Shown here one piece after another: positions 1-7,903 of a stretch of 64,000 nucleotides of DNA (within the stretch, counting starts at the first letter, position 1; each line of letters opens with the position of its first letter). This stretch comes from DASSBR01 sp035708085 (lineage in GTDB: Bacteria > Pseudomonadota > Gammaproteobacteria > Natronospirales > DASSBR01), in the NCBI GenBank assembly GCA_035708085.1, contig DASSTE010000035.1, positions 1 through 64,000 of the forward strand, given 5' to 3'. The position numbers and the translations under genes were made by a program. The notes under the pieces were generated by a model. It did no database searches. It saw only the letters and a program-made list of their open reading frames with translations, and had not been told where the DNA came from.

Positions 1-513
1 CACGGCGCCCTGCCCGGCCGCTTTCAGCGCGCGCTCGTATTCGTCGCGTGAGGCTTCGGCGGCCTGCCGCTGCGCATCGTTCAGAGTGAAGATGACGGAG
101 CGGTATTGCGTGCCGAGGTCGTTGCCCTGGCGCATGCCTTGGGTCGGGTCGTGCGCTTCCCAGAATGTTTTCAGGAGCTGCTTATAGCTGATGACGGCCG
201 GGTCGTAGACGACGAACACCGTTTCGGCGTGGCCGGTGCGGCCGGTGCAGACGTCTTCGTAGGTCGGGTTGGGCGTGTAGCCGCCGGCGTAACCGGACGC
301 GGTCGTGTAGACACCTTCCATTTGCCAGAACAGGCGCTCGGAGCCCCAAAAGCAGCCCATCGCGAACATCGCCTGTTCCAGCCCTGCCGGGAACGGCGGC
401 TTGATCGGGTGGCCGTTGACGTAGTGCTCGTTGGGCACGTCGAGCGGCGTGTCGCGGCCGGGCAGTGCTTCCGCCTCGGCCGGGATGTCCGTTTTCTTCT
501 GGGCAAACAGCAT
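1..513 (-). CDS. msrA: Peptide-methionine (S)-S-oxide reductase MsrA, partial (3' end off window)
   Basis: MsrA reduces methionine-S-sulfoxide in proteins and free methionine, using thioredoxin. The first 171 codons are present and the frame stays open to the left edge, so the C-terminus lies outside. The family active-site motif AMFAMGCFWGSE is seen near residues 48-59, with the catalytic Cys in GCFWG, followed by the conserved run TTASGYAGGYTPNPTYEDVC and the GHAE motif. The ATG at 513 is preceded by a purine-rich stretch. There is no signal peptide, so it is probably cytoplasmic. The longer reading frames here are shadows. Identity is secure; only the end is missing. Confidence 0.96.
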   Translation of the reverse strand, partial: MLFAQKKTDIPAEAEALPGRDTPLDVPNEHYVNGHPIKPPFPAGLEQAMFAMGCFWGSERLFWQMEGVYTTASGYAGGYTPNPTYEDVCTGRTGHAETVFVVYDPAVISYKQLLKTFWEAHDPTQGMRQGNDLGTQYRSVIFTLNDAQRQAAEASRDEYERALKAAGQGAV

Positions 514-604
514 TGAATGGTCCTCCGGCGTTTGCCGGCAAATGGCGTTTCGGCAGGTTCATATTATGAGCCTGTCTGGGGTCGGGTGCAGCACCAGGAT
601 GAAG

Positions 605-997
605 TCAGGTAGCAGATCGCAAGCCAAGATGCTCGGTGAAAGGCTCGAAGTCGCGATCGCTGTACAGCAGCGCGTAATCGTTCTCGATGCAGCGGGTGGC
701 GATGATCGTGCCTATGGTCTTGCTGATTGTTATGCCCAAAGCACGCAATAATCGAAAGTTGTGAGCCGCCTGAACGGCTATACGCGGACCGCCAAGTTCC
801 ACGACGGGCAGCGATGTGAGCAACGCTTTGGCCTGCTTGAAATCACGATCGGTGGCGAATCCCTGCAATACTTCCGTGAGAATCAAATCGCCGACCGCTA
901 TGGGTTCGTAGCCCAGAAGCGTATCAAGCTTGTCGGATTCCGGCGTCTGAACGCCTCGAAAGTAGTCGATCCAGACACTCGAATCAACGAGAATCAC
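605..997 (-). CDS. vapC: VapC-type PIN-domain toxin (ribonuclease)
   Basis: A 130-residue PIN-domain protein, the usual VapC length. VapC toxins are Mg2+-dependent RNases that cleave tRNA or rRNA and are held inactive by VapB. Acidic PIN residues are visible: Asp5 in ILVDSSVWID, Glu in the LTEVLQG segment, and the C-terminal YSDRDF aspartates. The start is a GTG at 997 that overlaps the vapB stop codon as GTGA, so translation is coupled and antitoxin is made first. Family assignment is firm. The RNA target cannot be read from sequence. Confidence 0.93.
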   Translation of the reverse strand: MILVDSSVWIDYFRGVQTPESDKLDTLLGYEPIAVGDLILTEVLQGFATDRDFKQAKALLTSLPVVELGGPRIAVQAAHNFRLLRALGITISKTIGTIIATRCIENDYALLYSDRDFEPFTEHLGLRSAT

Positions 998-1197
998 TCA
1001 CCAAACCTGTCGGCTCGCATTTCGTCGAGATTACCCTGCCAGTCGAGTTTTCCACGAAAACGGCGGATCTCTTCCTGTCTGCGCAAGCGCAGCAATGTCC
1101 GCAACCCCATCTCAACAGCTTCGCGCTTGGTTTTCAGCCCAGTGACGCGCAGCGTGTCTTGCATGAGCTTGTCGTCTATGACTATGTTGGTTCGCAT
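994..1197 (-). CDS. vapB: VapB-type antitoxin
   Basis: A 67-residue antitoxin beginning MRTNIVIDDKLM, the ribbon-helix-helix N-terminus typical of one VapB class. It continues with the KTKREAVEMGLRTLLRLRRQEEI helix region and a C-terminal tail containing FRGKLDWQGNLDEMRADR that would wrap the toxin PIN groove. It lies upstream of vapC with a 4-base overlap. A perfect inverted repeat starts 3 bases upstream of the start codon and is the likely autoregulatory operator. Function is inferred from family and gene order; both are clear. Confidence 0.92.
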   Translation of the reverse strand: MRTNIVIDDKLMQDTLRVTGLKTKREAVEMGLRTLLRLRRQEEIRRFRGKLDWQGNLDEMRADRFGE

Positions 1198-1200
1198 AGG

Positions 1201-1230
1201 ATGTGTATAACCGCTAAATTATATACACAT
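1201..1230 (-). promoter_or_regulatory. Inverted-repeat operator of vapBC
   Basis: Two perfect 9-bp arms, ATGTGTATA (1201-1209) and TATACACAT (1222-1230), are separated by 12 bp and sit immediately upstream of the vapB start. The AT-rich content contrasts with the GC-rich surroundings and includes TATA-like hexamers suitable for a -10 box. VapB/VapBC complexes usually bind such repeats to repress their own operon. Binding itself is inferred. Confidence 0.7.
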
Positions 1231-1282
1231 ATTAGGCCCCTCGCGAGATGATTTCAATAGTGGGCGTAGCTGAGGGGCTTGC

Positions 1283-1873
1283 CTATATAGACCCGCTTTC
1301 GGTTGGTGCGAAGGCGGCGCCGAAATTTTCGGTGGTGTAGCGGTGGCAGCGCATGGTGCGCGACCAGTAGCCGGGCGGCAGGCCCGCCTTTTGCTTGAGT
1401 TCGCGGACGAAGTCGGCCGGATCCGGGAGCGTGTCCCACACTTTCGGCAGGAAGGTGGCGCGGCAGCCGGCATCTTCTATCAGCAGGCCGTCGATGCCCG
1501 GCTGCAGCAGCGTCAGCAATTCCGCTTCGGTGACCGGCGGCAAGGGTTCGAGCGGCGACAGTACCGCGATCTCCAGCGCCAGGTCGTCGAGTTCGCCGGG
1601 CATCAGCGGGCGGAAACGCGGATCTTCGAAGGCGCTGAAGAAGGCGTTGGCGGCGATGTCGGCGGCCAGCGGCTGGATCGGGACGAGCGTGCCGCGGCAG
1701 CCGCGTAGGCGGCCGGTGCGTGTGAGGGTGACGAAGCTTGCGCCCGGTTCGGCCAGAGCGGATTTAGTGGGGACTTCCGGGAGAGTTGGCGGGATGCGTA
1801 TTGCGAAGCCATCTCGGATCGCGGCGCGGGCCAGTTCGAGGAGGGTTGTCTTGTCAGCGGGCTCGATATTCAC
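1283..1873 (-). CDS. amrA: AmmeMemoRadiSam system protein A (AMMECR1 domain)
   Basis: A 196-residue AMMECR1-domain protein. The invariant LRGCRG motif is present (RTGRLRGCRGTLVP, about residues 53-66), as are the DPRFRPL segment and the IEDAGCRATFLPKVWDTLPDP region. In bacteria and archaea this domain occurs with a Memo-like protein and a radical SAM enzyme; all three are adjacent here. The biochemical role of the trio is not established, though a radical RNA or protein modification has been suspected. It follows amrB by 15 bp on the same strand. The start appears to be GTG at 1873 with no clear Shine-Dalgarno, so translation may depend on amrB. Confidence 0.9.
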   Translation of the reverse strand: MNIEPADKTTLLELARAAIRDGFAIRIPPTLPEVPTKSALAEPGASFVTLTRTGRLRGCRGTLVPIQPLAADIAANAFFSAFEDPRFRPLMPGELDDLALEIAVLSPLEPLPPVTEAELLTLLQPGIDGLLIEDAGCRATFLPKVWDTLPDPADFVRELKQKAGLPPGYWSRTMRCHRYTTENFGAAFAPTESGSI

Positions 1874-1888
1874 AGCGTGTTGTTTGGC

Positions 1889-2680
1889 TTATGCACCGCC
1901 GTGCATCGAAAACGCGCCGTAGCCTACGACCTGCCGCCTCGGCCCGGCGGTGTCGCCGGAGTTTTGCAGCGCGAGCTGACGGATGTCGAGCGGGCGCGAT
2001 TGCGGCGTCTGCATCAGGCCATTGATCGACTGGTAGCCACAGGCCTGCTCGCCGATGAGGTGTGTCGAGCGCGCCATGATTTCCGCCGCGGTGTTGGCGT
2101 CAATCGCGCGGGCGTCTTCGTAGCGGTGGTAATGGCTCAAGTCGGAGCTGACGACAATCAGCGTCTCCGGCCCACCCCACAGCCGCGTGAGCACCTCGGC
2201 GACTTCCATCGGGGCGGCGCGGCCGACGACCAGCGGGACAAGCTTGAAATCCTCCAGCACGACTTGCAGGAACGGCAACTCGACTTCCAGGCTGTGCTCG
2301 CTCGCGTGCGGCTCGTCCGCGACTTGCACTTGCGGCAGATCGTTCAGCGCGCCCAGCGCCTCGCGATCAAGCGGCACCTCACCGAGCGGTGTTGCGAAAG
2401 CCGTTACCGAGGGTACGGCCAAGCCCTCCAGCGGCCAGCGGTGCGACGGGCCGATCAGGACCACCCGCTCGATTGTCGACGCCTTCGGCTTCAACAGGTT
2501 AAAGGCGCGCGCGGCGACGGGGCCGGAATAGATGTAGCCGGCGTGCGGCGCGATCAGGACCTTGGGCGCTTCGCCTGCCTGCGGATTATTGGCGAGCAGG
2601 CGTGAGACGGTATCGCGGAGTTCGACCGGATCGTCGGGATAAAACAACCCGCCGACTGCCGGCTTGCGAATGGCTTCCAT
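1889..2680 (-). CDS. amrB: AmmeMemoRadiSam system protein B (Memo-like)
   Basis: A 263-residue Memo-family protein, structurally related to extradiol dioxygenases. Conserved segments include VGGLFYPDDP at the N-terminus, IAPHAGYIYSGPVAARAF (metal-site His in APHAGY), LIGPSHRWPLEG, EHSLEVELPFLQ and VVSSDLSHYH. I chose the ATG at 2680 because the family starts with the R-P-A-V-G-x-F-Y-P motif. An upstream start would run into the divergent amrS gene. It is co-transcribed with amrA downstream and divergent from amrS across about 79 bp. Confidence 0.92.
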   Translation of the reverse strand: MEAIRKPAVGGLFYPDDPVELRDTVSRLLANNPQAGEAPKVLIAPHAGYIYSGPVAARAFNLLKPKASTIERVVLIGPSHRWPLEGLAVPSVTAFATPLGEVPLDREALGALNDLPQVQVADEPHASEHSLEVELPFLQVVLEDFKLVPLVVGRAAPMEVAEVLTRLWGGPETLIVVSSDLSHYHRYEDARAIDANTAAEIMARSTHLIGEQACGYQSINGLMQTPQSRPLDIRQLALQNSGDTAGPRRQVVGYGAFSMHGGA

Positions 2681-2759
2681 GCGTGTTTCCCGGAACAATT
2701 CACAGCAATTCAAAGTGTTAGCGCATATATTATCGCGTTTATGTATGCAGTAGGAGCGA

Positions 2760-3854
2760 GTGCCGCTCGTGATGGCCACCAATTCCACGATCGTCCCGAC
2801 GCGCTACTGGCACCGCCTCGACGACGGGCGCATCCAGTGCGACGTGTGCCCACGCGCGTGCAAGCTGCATGAGGGGCAGCGCGGGCTGTGTTTCGTGCGC
2901 GGGCGCGAGGACGACCAGGTCAAGCTGTTCAGCTACGGGCGCTCGAGCGGCTTCTGCATCGACCCGATCGAGAAAAAGCCGCTGAACCATTTTCTGCCCG
3001 GCACGTCGGTGCTGTCGTTCGGCACTGCCGGCTGCAACCTCGCCTGCAAGTTCTGCCAGAACTGGGACATGAGCAAGTCGCGCGAGATGGACACGCTGAT
3101 GGACCGGGCGAGCCCCGAGGCACTGGCACAAACGGCGCAGCGACTCGGCTGCCGGAGCCTCGCGTTTACCTACAACGATCCGGTCATTTTCATGGAGTAC
3201 GCGATCGACGTGGCCGCGGCCGCGCACGCGCTCGATCTCAAAACTGTGGCGGTGACGGCCGGCTATATCTGCGACGAGCCGCGCGCCGAGTTCTATCGCT
3301 ACATGGATGCGGCCAACGTCGATCTCAAGGCGTTCAGCGAGCGCTTTTACAAGAAGATCTGCGGCTCGCAACTGCAGCCGGTGCTGGAGACGCTCGACTA
3401 CCTGAAGCACGAGACCGACGTCTGGTTCGAGATCACAACGCTGCTGATCCCGGACGAAAACGACTCCGACGCGGAGCTGGACGCGATGACGCAGTGGATC
3501 GCGGACAAGCTGGGCGCGGACGTGCCGCTACACTTCACCGCGTTTCATCCCGACTGGAAGATGCGCGACAAGCCGGCGACGCCGCCGGCCACCCTCGCCC
3601 GCGCGCGCCGCATCGCGATAAACAATGGCCTGCGCTACGCCTACACCGGCAACGTCCACGACAGCGACGGCGGCAGCACATATTGCCACCATTGCGGGGC
3701 GCTGCTGATTGAGCGGGATTGGTATGAGCTGGGGGAGTGGCATCTGACCGATGACGGCCGCTGCCGGGATTGCGGTACGCGGATGGCTGGGATGATCGAT
3801 GGTGCGCCGGGTGATTGGGGGCGCAGACGGGTGCCGGTGCGGGTTTCGGCATAG
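2760..3854 (+). CDS. amrS: AmmeMemoRadiSam system radical SAM enzyme
   Basis: A radical SAM enzyme related to pyruvate formate-lyase activases. Counting from a GTG at 2760, the cluster-binding motif C92-x3-C96-x2-C99 (GCNLACKFCQNW) is intact. An N-terminal Cys-rich motif CDVCPRAC sits at residues 27-34, and a C-terminal zinc-ribbon-like region contains CHHCG and CRDCG. These end motifs are typical of AmrS. It presumably uses SAM and a [4Fe-4S] cluster to modify an unknown substrate with AmrA and AmrB. AGGAG at 2752-2756 fits GTG 2760 or GTG 2769; ATG 2772 is also possible. Confidence 0.93.
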   Translation: MPLVMATNSTIVPTRYWHRLDDGRIQCDVCPRACKLHEGQRGLCFVRGREDDQVKLFSYGRSSGFCIDPIEKKPLNHFLPGTSVLSFGTAGCNLACKFCQNWDMSKSREMDTLMDRASPEALAQTAQRLGCRSLAFTYNDPVIFMEYAIDVAAAAHALDLKTVAVTAGYICDEPRAEFYRYMDAANVDLKAFSERFYKKICGSQLQPVLETLDYLKHETDVWFEITTLLIPDENDSDAELDAMTQWIADKLGADVPLHFTAFHPDWKMRDKPATPPATLARARRIAINNGLRYAYTGNVHDSDGGSTYCHHCGALLIERDWYELGEWHLTDDGRCRDCGTRMAGMIDGAPGDWGRRRVPVRVSA

Positions 3855-3922
3855 TCTTGCCTGCACTTCGCCTTGCGGCGCAGAATAGCGAACGGCGGCG
3901 AAGAATAAAAAGAAATGGAAAG

Positions 3923-3955
3923 TCCCGTCCGCACTGTGTGCGGGCGGGATTTTTT
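3923..3955 (+). terminator. Intrinsic terminator between amrS and the debranching-enzyme gene
   Basis: A 12-bp stem with one G-T wobble (arms 3923-3934 and 3938-3949, 3-base loop) is followed by six T on the plus strand. It ends amrS transcription. The A-rich left flank means it can also act for the convergent minus-strand operon ending at 3960. Confidence 0.85.
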
Positions 3956-3959
3956 ATGC

Positions 3960-6185
3960 CTACGGCGCCGGCGACTTCACGACTACGACTTCAACCGGGC
4001 CGGTGCTATTGATCACGTTCACGCCGACATCGCCGGCCGAGTGGCGCTGCAACATTAAATCCACCGTTTCATCTCCTACGCGCAGCTTGTCGATGCAGAC
4101 CTGCGGCAGGAATTCCGGCAGGTACGGCTGGCGAAACTGCACCTGGTGGGCAATGCCGTCGACGTGCAGGCCGACGCAGGACTGCAGCAGCATGAATGTC
4201 GATGCTGCGGCCCAGACCTGCGGCGAGCACGCCATCGGGTAGCGAGTCGGGCCCTGCTCGGCGCGGCGCGAGAAGCCGCAGAACAGCTCCGGCAGGCGAA
4301 ACAGGTCCAGGAACAGGCTGGCGTCGAACAGGCCGCCTAACACGCGCCCGGCCTGCTCCTTGAGGCCGTATCGTGCCAGGCCGCTCGCGATCAGGGCGTT
4401 GTCGTGCGGCCAGATCGAGCCGTTGTGATAACTCATCGGGTTGTAGCGCCGCTCATTACACGCCAGCGTGCGAATACCCCAGCCGCAGAACATGTCGTCG
4501 CCCATCAGCGTATCGGCGAGGCGGCGCGCGCGCTCGCGATCGGCGATGCCCGTCAGCAGGCACTGGCCGGCGTTGGAGGTGCGCACGCGGCAGGGGCGCT
4601 TGTCGCCGTCGAGCGCGATCGCGTACGTCGCCAGGTCCTCGCACCAGTACTTTTCCTCGAAGTTCTCGCGCAGCTTCTCCGCCCGTTCGCGCAGCTTGTG
4701 CGCGCGATCGGCATCGCCGCGCAGCGACACCAGTTCGGCGCCACCACGCAGTGCGCCGTAGGCGTACGCCTGCACTTCGCATAACGCAATCGAACCTTGC
4801 GCCGGTTCGCCGTCGGCGTGAAACAGCGAGTCGTCGGAGTCCTTCCAGCCTTGGTGATTAAGGCCGTGCGATGATCGCTTCTGGTATTCGATGAACCCGT
4901 CGCCGTCGATGTCGCCGTAGTCGTCGATCCACTTGAGCGCCAGGTCGACGTGCGGCCACAGCTCGTCGAGCAATTTACGATCGCCGGTGTGGTGAACGTA
5001 GTCGGCCATCAGCAGCAGATACAGCAGGGTCGAGTCGATGCTGCCGTAATAGAGCTTGAACGGGATCTCGCCGAGCGCCGCCATTTCGCCCTTGCGGGTT
5101 TCGTGGATGATCTTGCCGGGCTGCGCGTCCTGCTCGTCGTTTTGCTCCTGCGCCTGAGTCGCCGACAGGAACCGGAGCGTGCCGCGCGCGATGTTCGGGT
5201 TCATCCACAGGTACGCCCAGGCGGCGATGATGCCGTCGCGGCCGAATGCGGTGCTGTACCATGGCACGCCGCCGTATAAATAGCAGCCGTGGTCGCGCTC
5301 CGTCAGCATCATCAGCAGGTCGGCGCGCGCGCGGCTCAGCCAACTGTTGAACAGTTCGTTCGACGTGCGGATTCTGCAACTGTCGCGGCCCAGCTTCTGC
5401 CGTGAGCTGTGCACGGCGTCGAGCGCCTCGCCGAATTCCGGCGTGTCGAATTTCTCTTTTTCCATGTCGCAGCTCACGACCAGTTCGATGACGGTCTCGC
5501 CGCCCGGCGGCAACGTAATATCGAAGTGTGCTTCCGATTCGGTCAGGTGCTGCGGCGCCGGGGTAAAATTCAGGCGCGTGAATCGCTTGACGTTGTCGAG
5601 GCCCTCGTAGCCGAGAATCACGCGATCGGTCGAGACGCGCGGCTCGAGATGCCGGCCGCGCCGTTCGCGCTCGCTGCCGCGAATCTCGAAGATGTCGACA
5701 TAGTCCGCCTCGAATGCGAACGACACGCAGGTGGTTACCTCGAATCGATCGTAATTCCTGATGCGCAGGCGCTGGTGGTAGGCATCGTTCCACAGAAACT
5801 TGATGCGGGCGAGGTGCAGCGTGCCTTCCTGAACCTTGCGGCCGTTGTCGTCGAAGGTTGGATTGGCCAGGTCCGCCGTTACCAGGCAGTTGTCGGCGGT
5901 GACGGTCGAACTCATCAGCACCGGCTGGGTTTCTTCGCCGACCTTGAGCAGCAGACCGGACAGGAAGCGTGTGCCCTCGTGGTAAACGCCTTCGACGTTT
6001 TTCGGGATCGGCTTGATATTGCCGAACGAATCGAACACGGCAAAGGTCTCATCCTGCTTCAGCACCAGGTTGTGCTGCGCAGTCAGCGCGGAGCTTGCCC
6101 GGACATAGTAGTCGTCGTCATAGACGACGACGTCCGCCATCGCGTGATGCGGGTTCAGATCAATTCGGGAGTTGGGTTGCTGCAT
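3960..6185 (-). CDS. Amylo-alpha-1,6-glucosidase / glycogen-debranching-type glycoside hydrolase
   Basis: A 741-residue protein with an N-terminal beta-rich domain (VVYDDDYYVRASSALTAQ, then FAVFDSFGNIKPIPKNVEGVYHEGTRFLSG) and a C-terminal alpha/alpha barrel (GVPWYSTAFGRDGIIAAW, GWKDSDDSLFHADGEPA, NGSIWPHDNALIASGLARYG). This architecture is that of bacterial amylo-alpha-1,6-glucosidases that debranch glycogen or related glucans. There is no signal peptide. The ATG at 6185 has GGAG 7 bases upstream and overlaps the end of the glycosyltransferase gene by 26 bases, so the two are an operon. An internal ATG at 6140 is a weaker alternative. The exact substrate is not certain. Confidence 0.88.
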   Translation of the reverse strand: MQQPNSRIDLNPHHAMADVVVYDDDYYVRASSALTAQHNLVLKQDETFAVFDSFGNIKPIPKNVEGVYHEGTRFLSGLLLKVGEETQPVLMSSTVTADNCLVTADLANPTFDDNGRKVQEGTLHLARIKFLWNDAYHQRLRIRNYDRFEVTTCVSFAFEADYVDIFEIRGSERERRGRHLEPRVSTDRVILGYEGLDNVKRFTRLNFTPAPQHLTESEAHFDITLPPGGETVIELVVSCDMEKEKFDTPEFGEALDAVHSSRQKLGRDSCRIRTSNELFNSWLSRARADLLMMLTERDHGCYLYGGVPWYSTAFGRDGIIAAWAYLWMNPNIARGTLRFLSATQAQEQNDEQDAQPGKIIHETRKGEMAALGEIPFKLYYGSIDSTLLYLLLMADYVHHTGDRKLLDELWPHVDLALKWIDDYGDIDGDGFIEYQKRSSHGLNHQGWKDSDDSLFHADGEPAQGSIALCEVQAYAYGALRGGAELVSLRGDADRAHKLRERAEKLRENFEEKYWCEDLATYAIALDGDKRPCRVRTSNAGQCLLTGIADRERARRLADTLMGDDMFCGWGIRTLACNERRYNPMSYHNGSIWPHDNALIASGLARYGLKEQAGRVLGGLFDASLFLDLFRLPELFCGFSRRAEQGPTRYPMACSPQVWAAASTFMLLQSCVGLHVDGIAHQVQFRQPYLPEFLPQVCIDKLRVGDETVDLMLQRHSAGDVGVNVINSTGPVEVVVVKSPAP

Positions 6186-7314
6186 CGGCTTGCTCCAGGT
6201 CCGCGCCCCAGCCGTCGCTGCCGCGCCGCGACTGGAACTGCCGCGGCTGAATCGCAGCCACGGGTACATCGGGAACGGCATGCAACAGGGGACGCTCCGC
6301 CAGTTGCCGGTACACCGCAAGGTAGTCGTGCGCCATCCGCTCGACTGTGAAACGGCGCTCGAAATCGTCGCGGCAGGCGCGGCGACTCAATTCGGTTGTG
6401 CGGGCGGCGGCGGCCGCCACTTCGTCGGCCGTGTCGACGATAAAGCCGGTGACGCCGTCTTCGATCACCTCCGGTACCGAACCCCGGCGCAACGCGACCA
6501 CCGGTGTCCCGCACGCGAGCGCCTCGATCATTGCAAGCCCGAACGGCTCCGGCCAGTCGGCGGTGAACAGCAGCGCGCGGGCGTTGCCGAGGAACGCGCG
6601 CTTGTCGGCGTCGTTGATTTCGCCGATGAACTCGATCAGCGGGTGATCGAGCAGCGGTTCGATGTGATCCTCGAAATATTCCCGGTCGACGGCGTCGACC
6701 TTGGCGGCAATCTTGAGCGGCACGCCGAGCCGTTTGGCGGCCGCAATGGCGATATCGACGCGCTTCTCGGGCGCAATGCGGCCGATAAACGCGAAGTAAT
6801 TTTCAGGCTCAGGCTGGAATTCGTAGAGCGCCGGCGGCAGCCCGTGATGGACCGTGCCGACCCAGCGGGCATGATTGAGCGGCCGGCGCTGGGCGTCGGA
6901 GATCGACACCACCGGCATATCGCTGAATTCGTGGTACAGCGGCGGCAGATCGGGCAGATCGAGCCGGCCGTGCAGCGTCGTCACTGCGCACGCGCCCATC
7001 CGGCGGGTGAGGGGAAAGTGCATGTAGTCGACGTGAAAATGGACGATGTCGAACGCGTCCAGGCTGCTGAACACCCGTTCCAGCAGCAGAATATGGTGCG
7101 CCATCTTGTCGATGCACTCGGCGTCGAGGCGCAACGCCTTGAGGCACGGCGCGACGAGGCGCGCCCGCGTCACCGAGTCGCCGCTGGCGAACAGCGTGAC
7201 TTCATGGCCCTGGCGGACCAGTTCTTCAGTCAGATATGAAACGACGCGCTCCGTGCCGCCGTAAAACCTGGGCGGCACGCTCTCGTAAAGCGGCGCGACC
7301 TGCGCAATTCTCAT
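6160..7314 (-). CDS. Glycosyltransferase family 4 protein
   Basis: A 384-residue GT-B fold retaining glycosyltransferase. The N-terminal acceptor domain starts MRIAQVAPLYESVPPRFYGGTERVVSYL. The C-terminal donor domain shows FAFIGRIAPEKRVDIAIAAAKRLG and the E-x7-E motif in EPFGLAMIEALACGTPVVALRRGSVPEVI. It precedes and overlaps the debranching-enzyme gene, a pairing that suggests a role in alpha-glucan or storage or protective sugar metabolism. The last about 45 residues are low-complexity and family-atypical. Donor and acceptor sugars cannot be named. Confidence 0.88.
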   Translation of the reverse strand: MRIAQVAPLYESVPPRFYGGTERVVSYLTEELVRQGHEVTLFASGDSVTRARLVAPCLKALRLDAECIDKMAHHILLLERVFSSLDAFDIVHFHVDYMHFPLTRRMGACAVTTLHGRLDLPDLPPLYHEFSDMPVVSISDAQRRPLNHARWVGTVHHGLPPALYEFQPEPENYFAFIGRIAPEKRVDIAIAAAKRLGVPLKIAAKVDAVDREYFEDHIEPLLDHPLIEFIGEINDADKRAFLGNARALLFTADWPEPFGLAMIEALACGTPVVALRRGSVPEVIEDGVTGFIVDTADEVAAAAARTTELSRRACRDDFERRFTVERMAHDYLAVYRQLAERPLLHAVPDVPVAAIQPRQFQSRRGSDGWGADLEQADAATQLPN

Positions 7315-7426
7315 GGTGATCCCTCACCCTCGTTTCCCCGGTTACTGCCGTTGTCCTTTGTGCAAATTCATTATGGCGGGCCGCGAACGGGCCGGACTAG
7401 TACGCAGATCACATATATGCCGTGTT

Positions 7427-7864
7427 CTAGTGCTCAACAATCTCGTTGCGCATCGGCACGAGCCTGGCCAGCAGGCGGTTCTGCGTCGCGAGCGGAATCT
7501 TGAGGTGCGCCATTGCCGCCTGCAGGTCCTCGACCAGCGCGTTGAAGGCTGCCGGCGTGATGTGCAGTCCGCGGTGGGTGTCGACCATGTTCAGGCCGTC
7601 GTAATGGCAAGGCCCGCCGGTGATCGCGCAGAACTTCGTCACCAGCCCGTGCTGGACGTGCACGATGTTGGCGTCGGCGAAGTAATGCACGATGCGCATG
7701 TCGTCGGCGACGTTGGTCAGCATCGCATTGACGATAGCGGTGATGCCGGCCTTACCGCCGAGAGCCTGGTAGAGGGAGTCGTCGGTGCGCGCGCCGGCGG
7801 CGAAAGCCGTGCCGGTGCCAAGCAGGAACATTACCGCGATTAGCAGGTTGCCGGCACGTTTCAT
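7427..7864 (-). CDS. Group 1 truncated haemoglobin with signal peptide
   Basis: The 145-residue product has a hydrophobic N-terminal signal (LLIAVMFLLGTGTAFAAGA, cleavage near residues 23-25). A group 1 2-on-2 globin follows: SLYQALGGKAGITAIVNAML, then IVHYFADANIVHVQHGLVTKFCAITGGPCHYDGLNMVDTHRGL. The proximal His lies in the conserved helix F region (H near VQHG or CHYDG), and the two Cys in FCAITGGPC could form a disulfide. Most truncated globins are cytoplasmic, so export to the periplasm is notable and suggests O2, NO or redox chemistry there. Neighbouring genes give no direct partner. Confidence 0.87.
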   Translation of the reverse strand: MKRAGNLLIAVMFLLGTGTAFAAGARTDDSLYQALGGKAGITAIVNAMLTNVADDMRIVHYFADANIVHVQHGLVTKFCAITGGPCHYDGLNMVDTHRGLHITPAAFNALVEDLQAAMAHLKIPLATQNRLLARLVPMRNEIVEH

Positions 7865-7903
7865 GTTGAACTCCTCAATCCCTTCCTGACGGCAATAAAG
7901 CCA

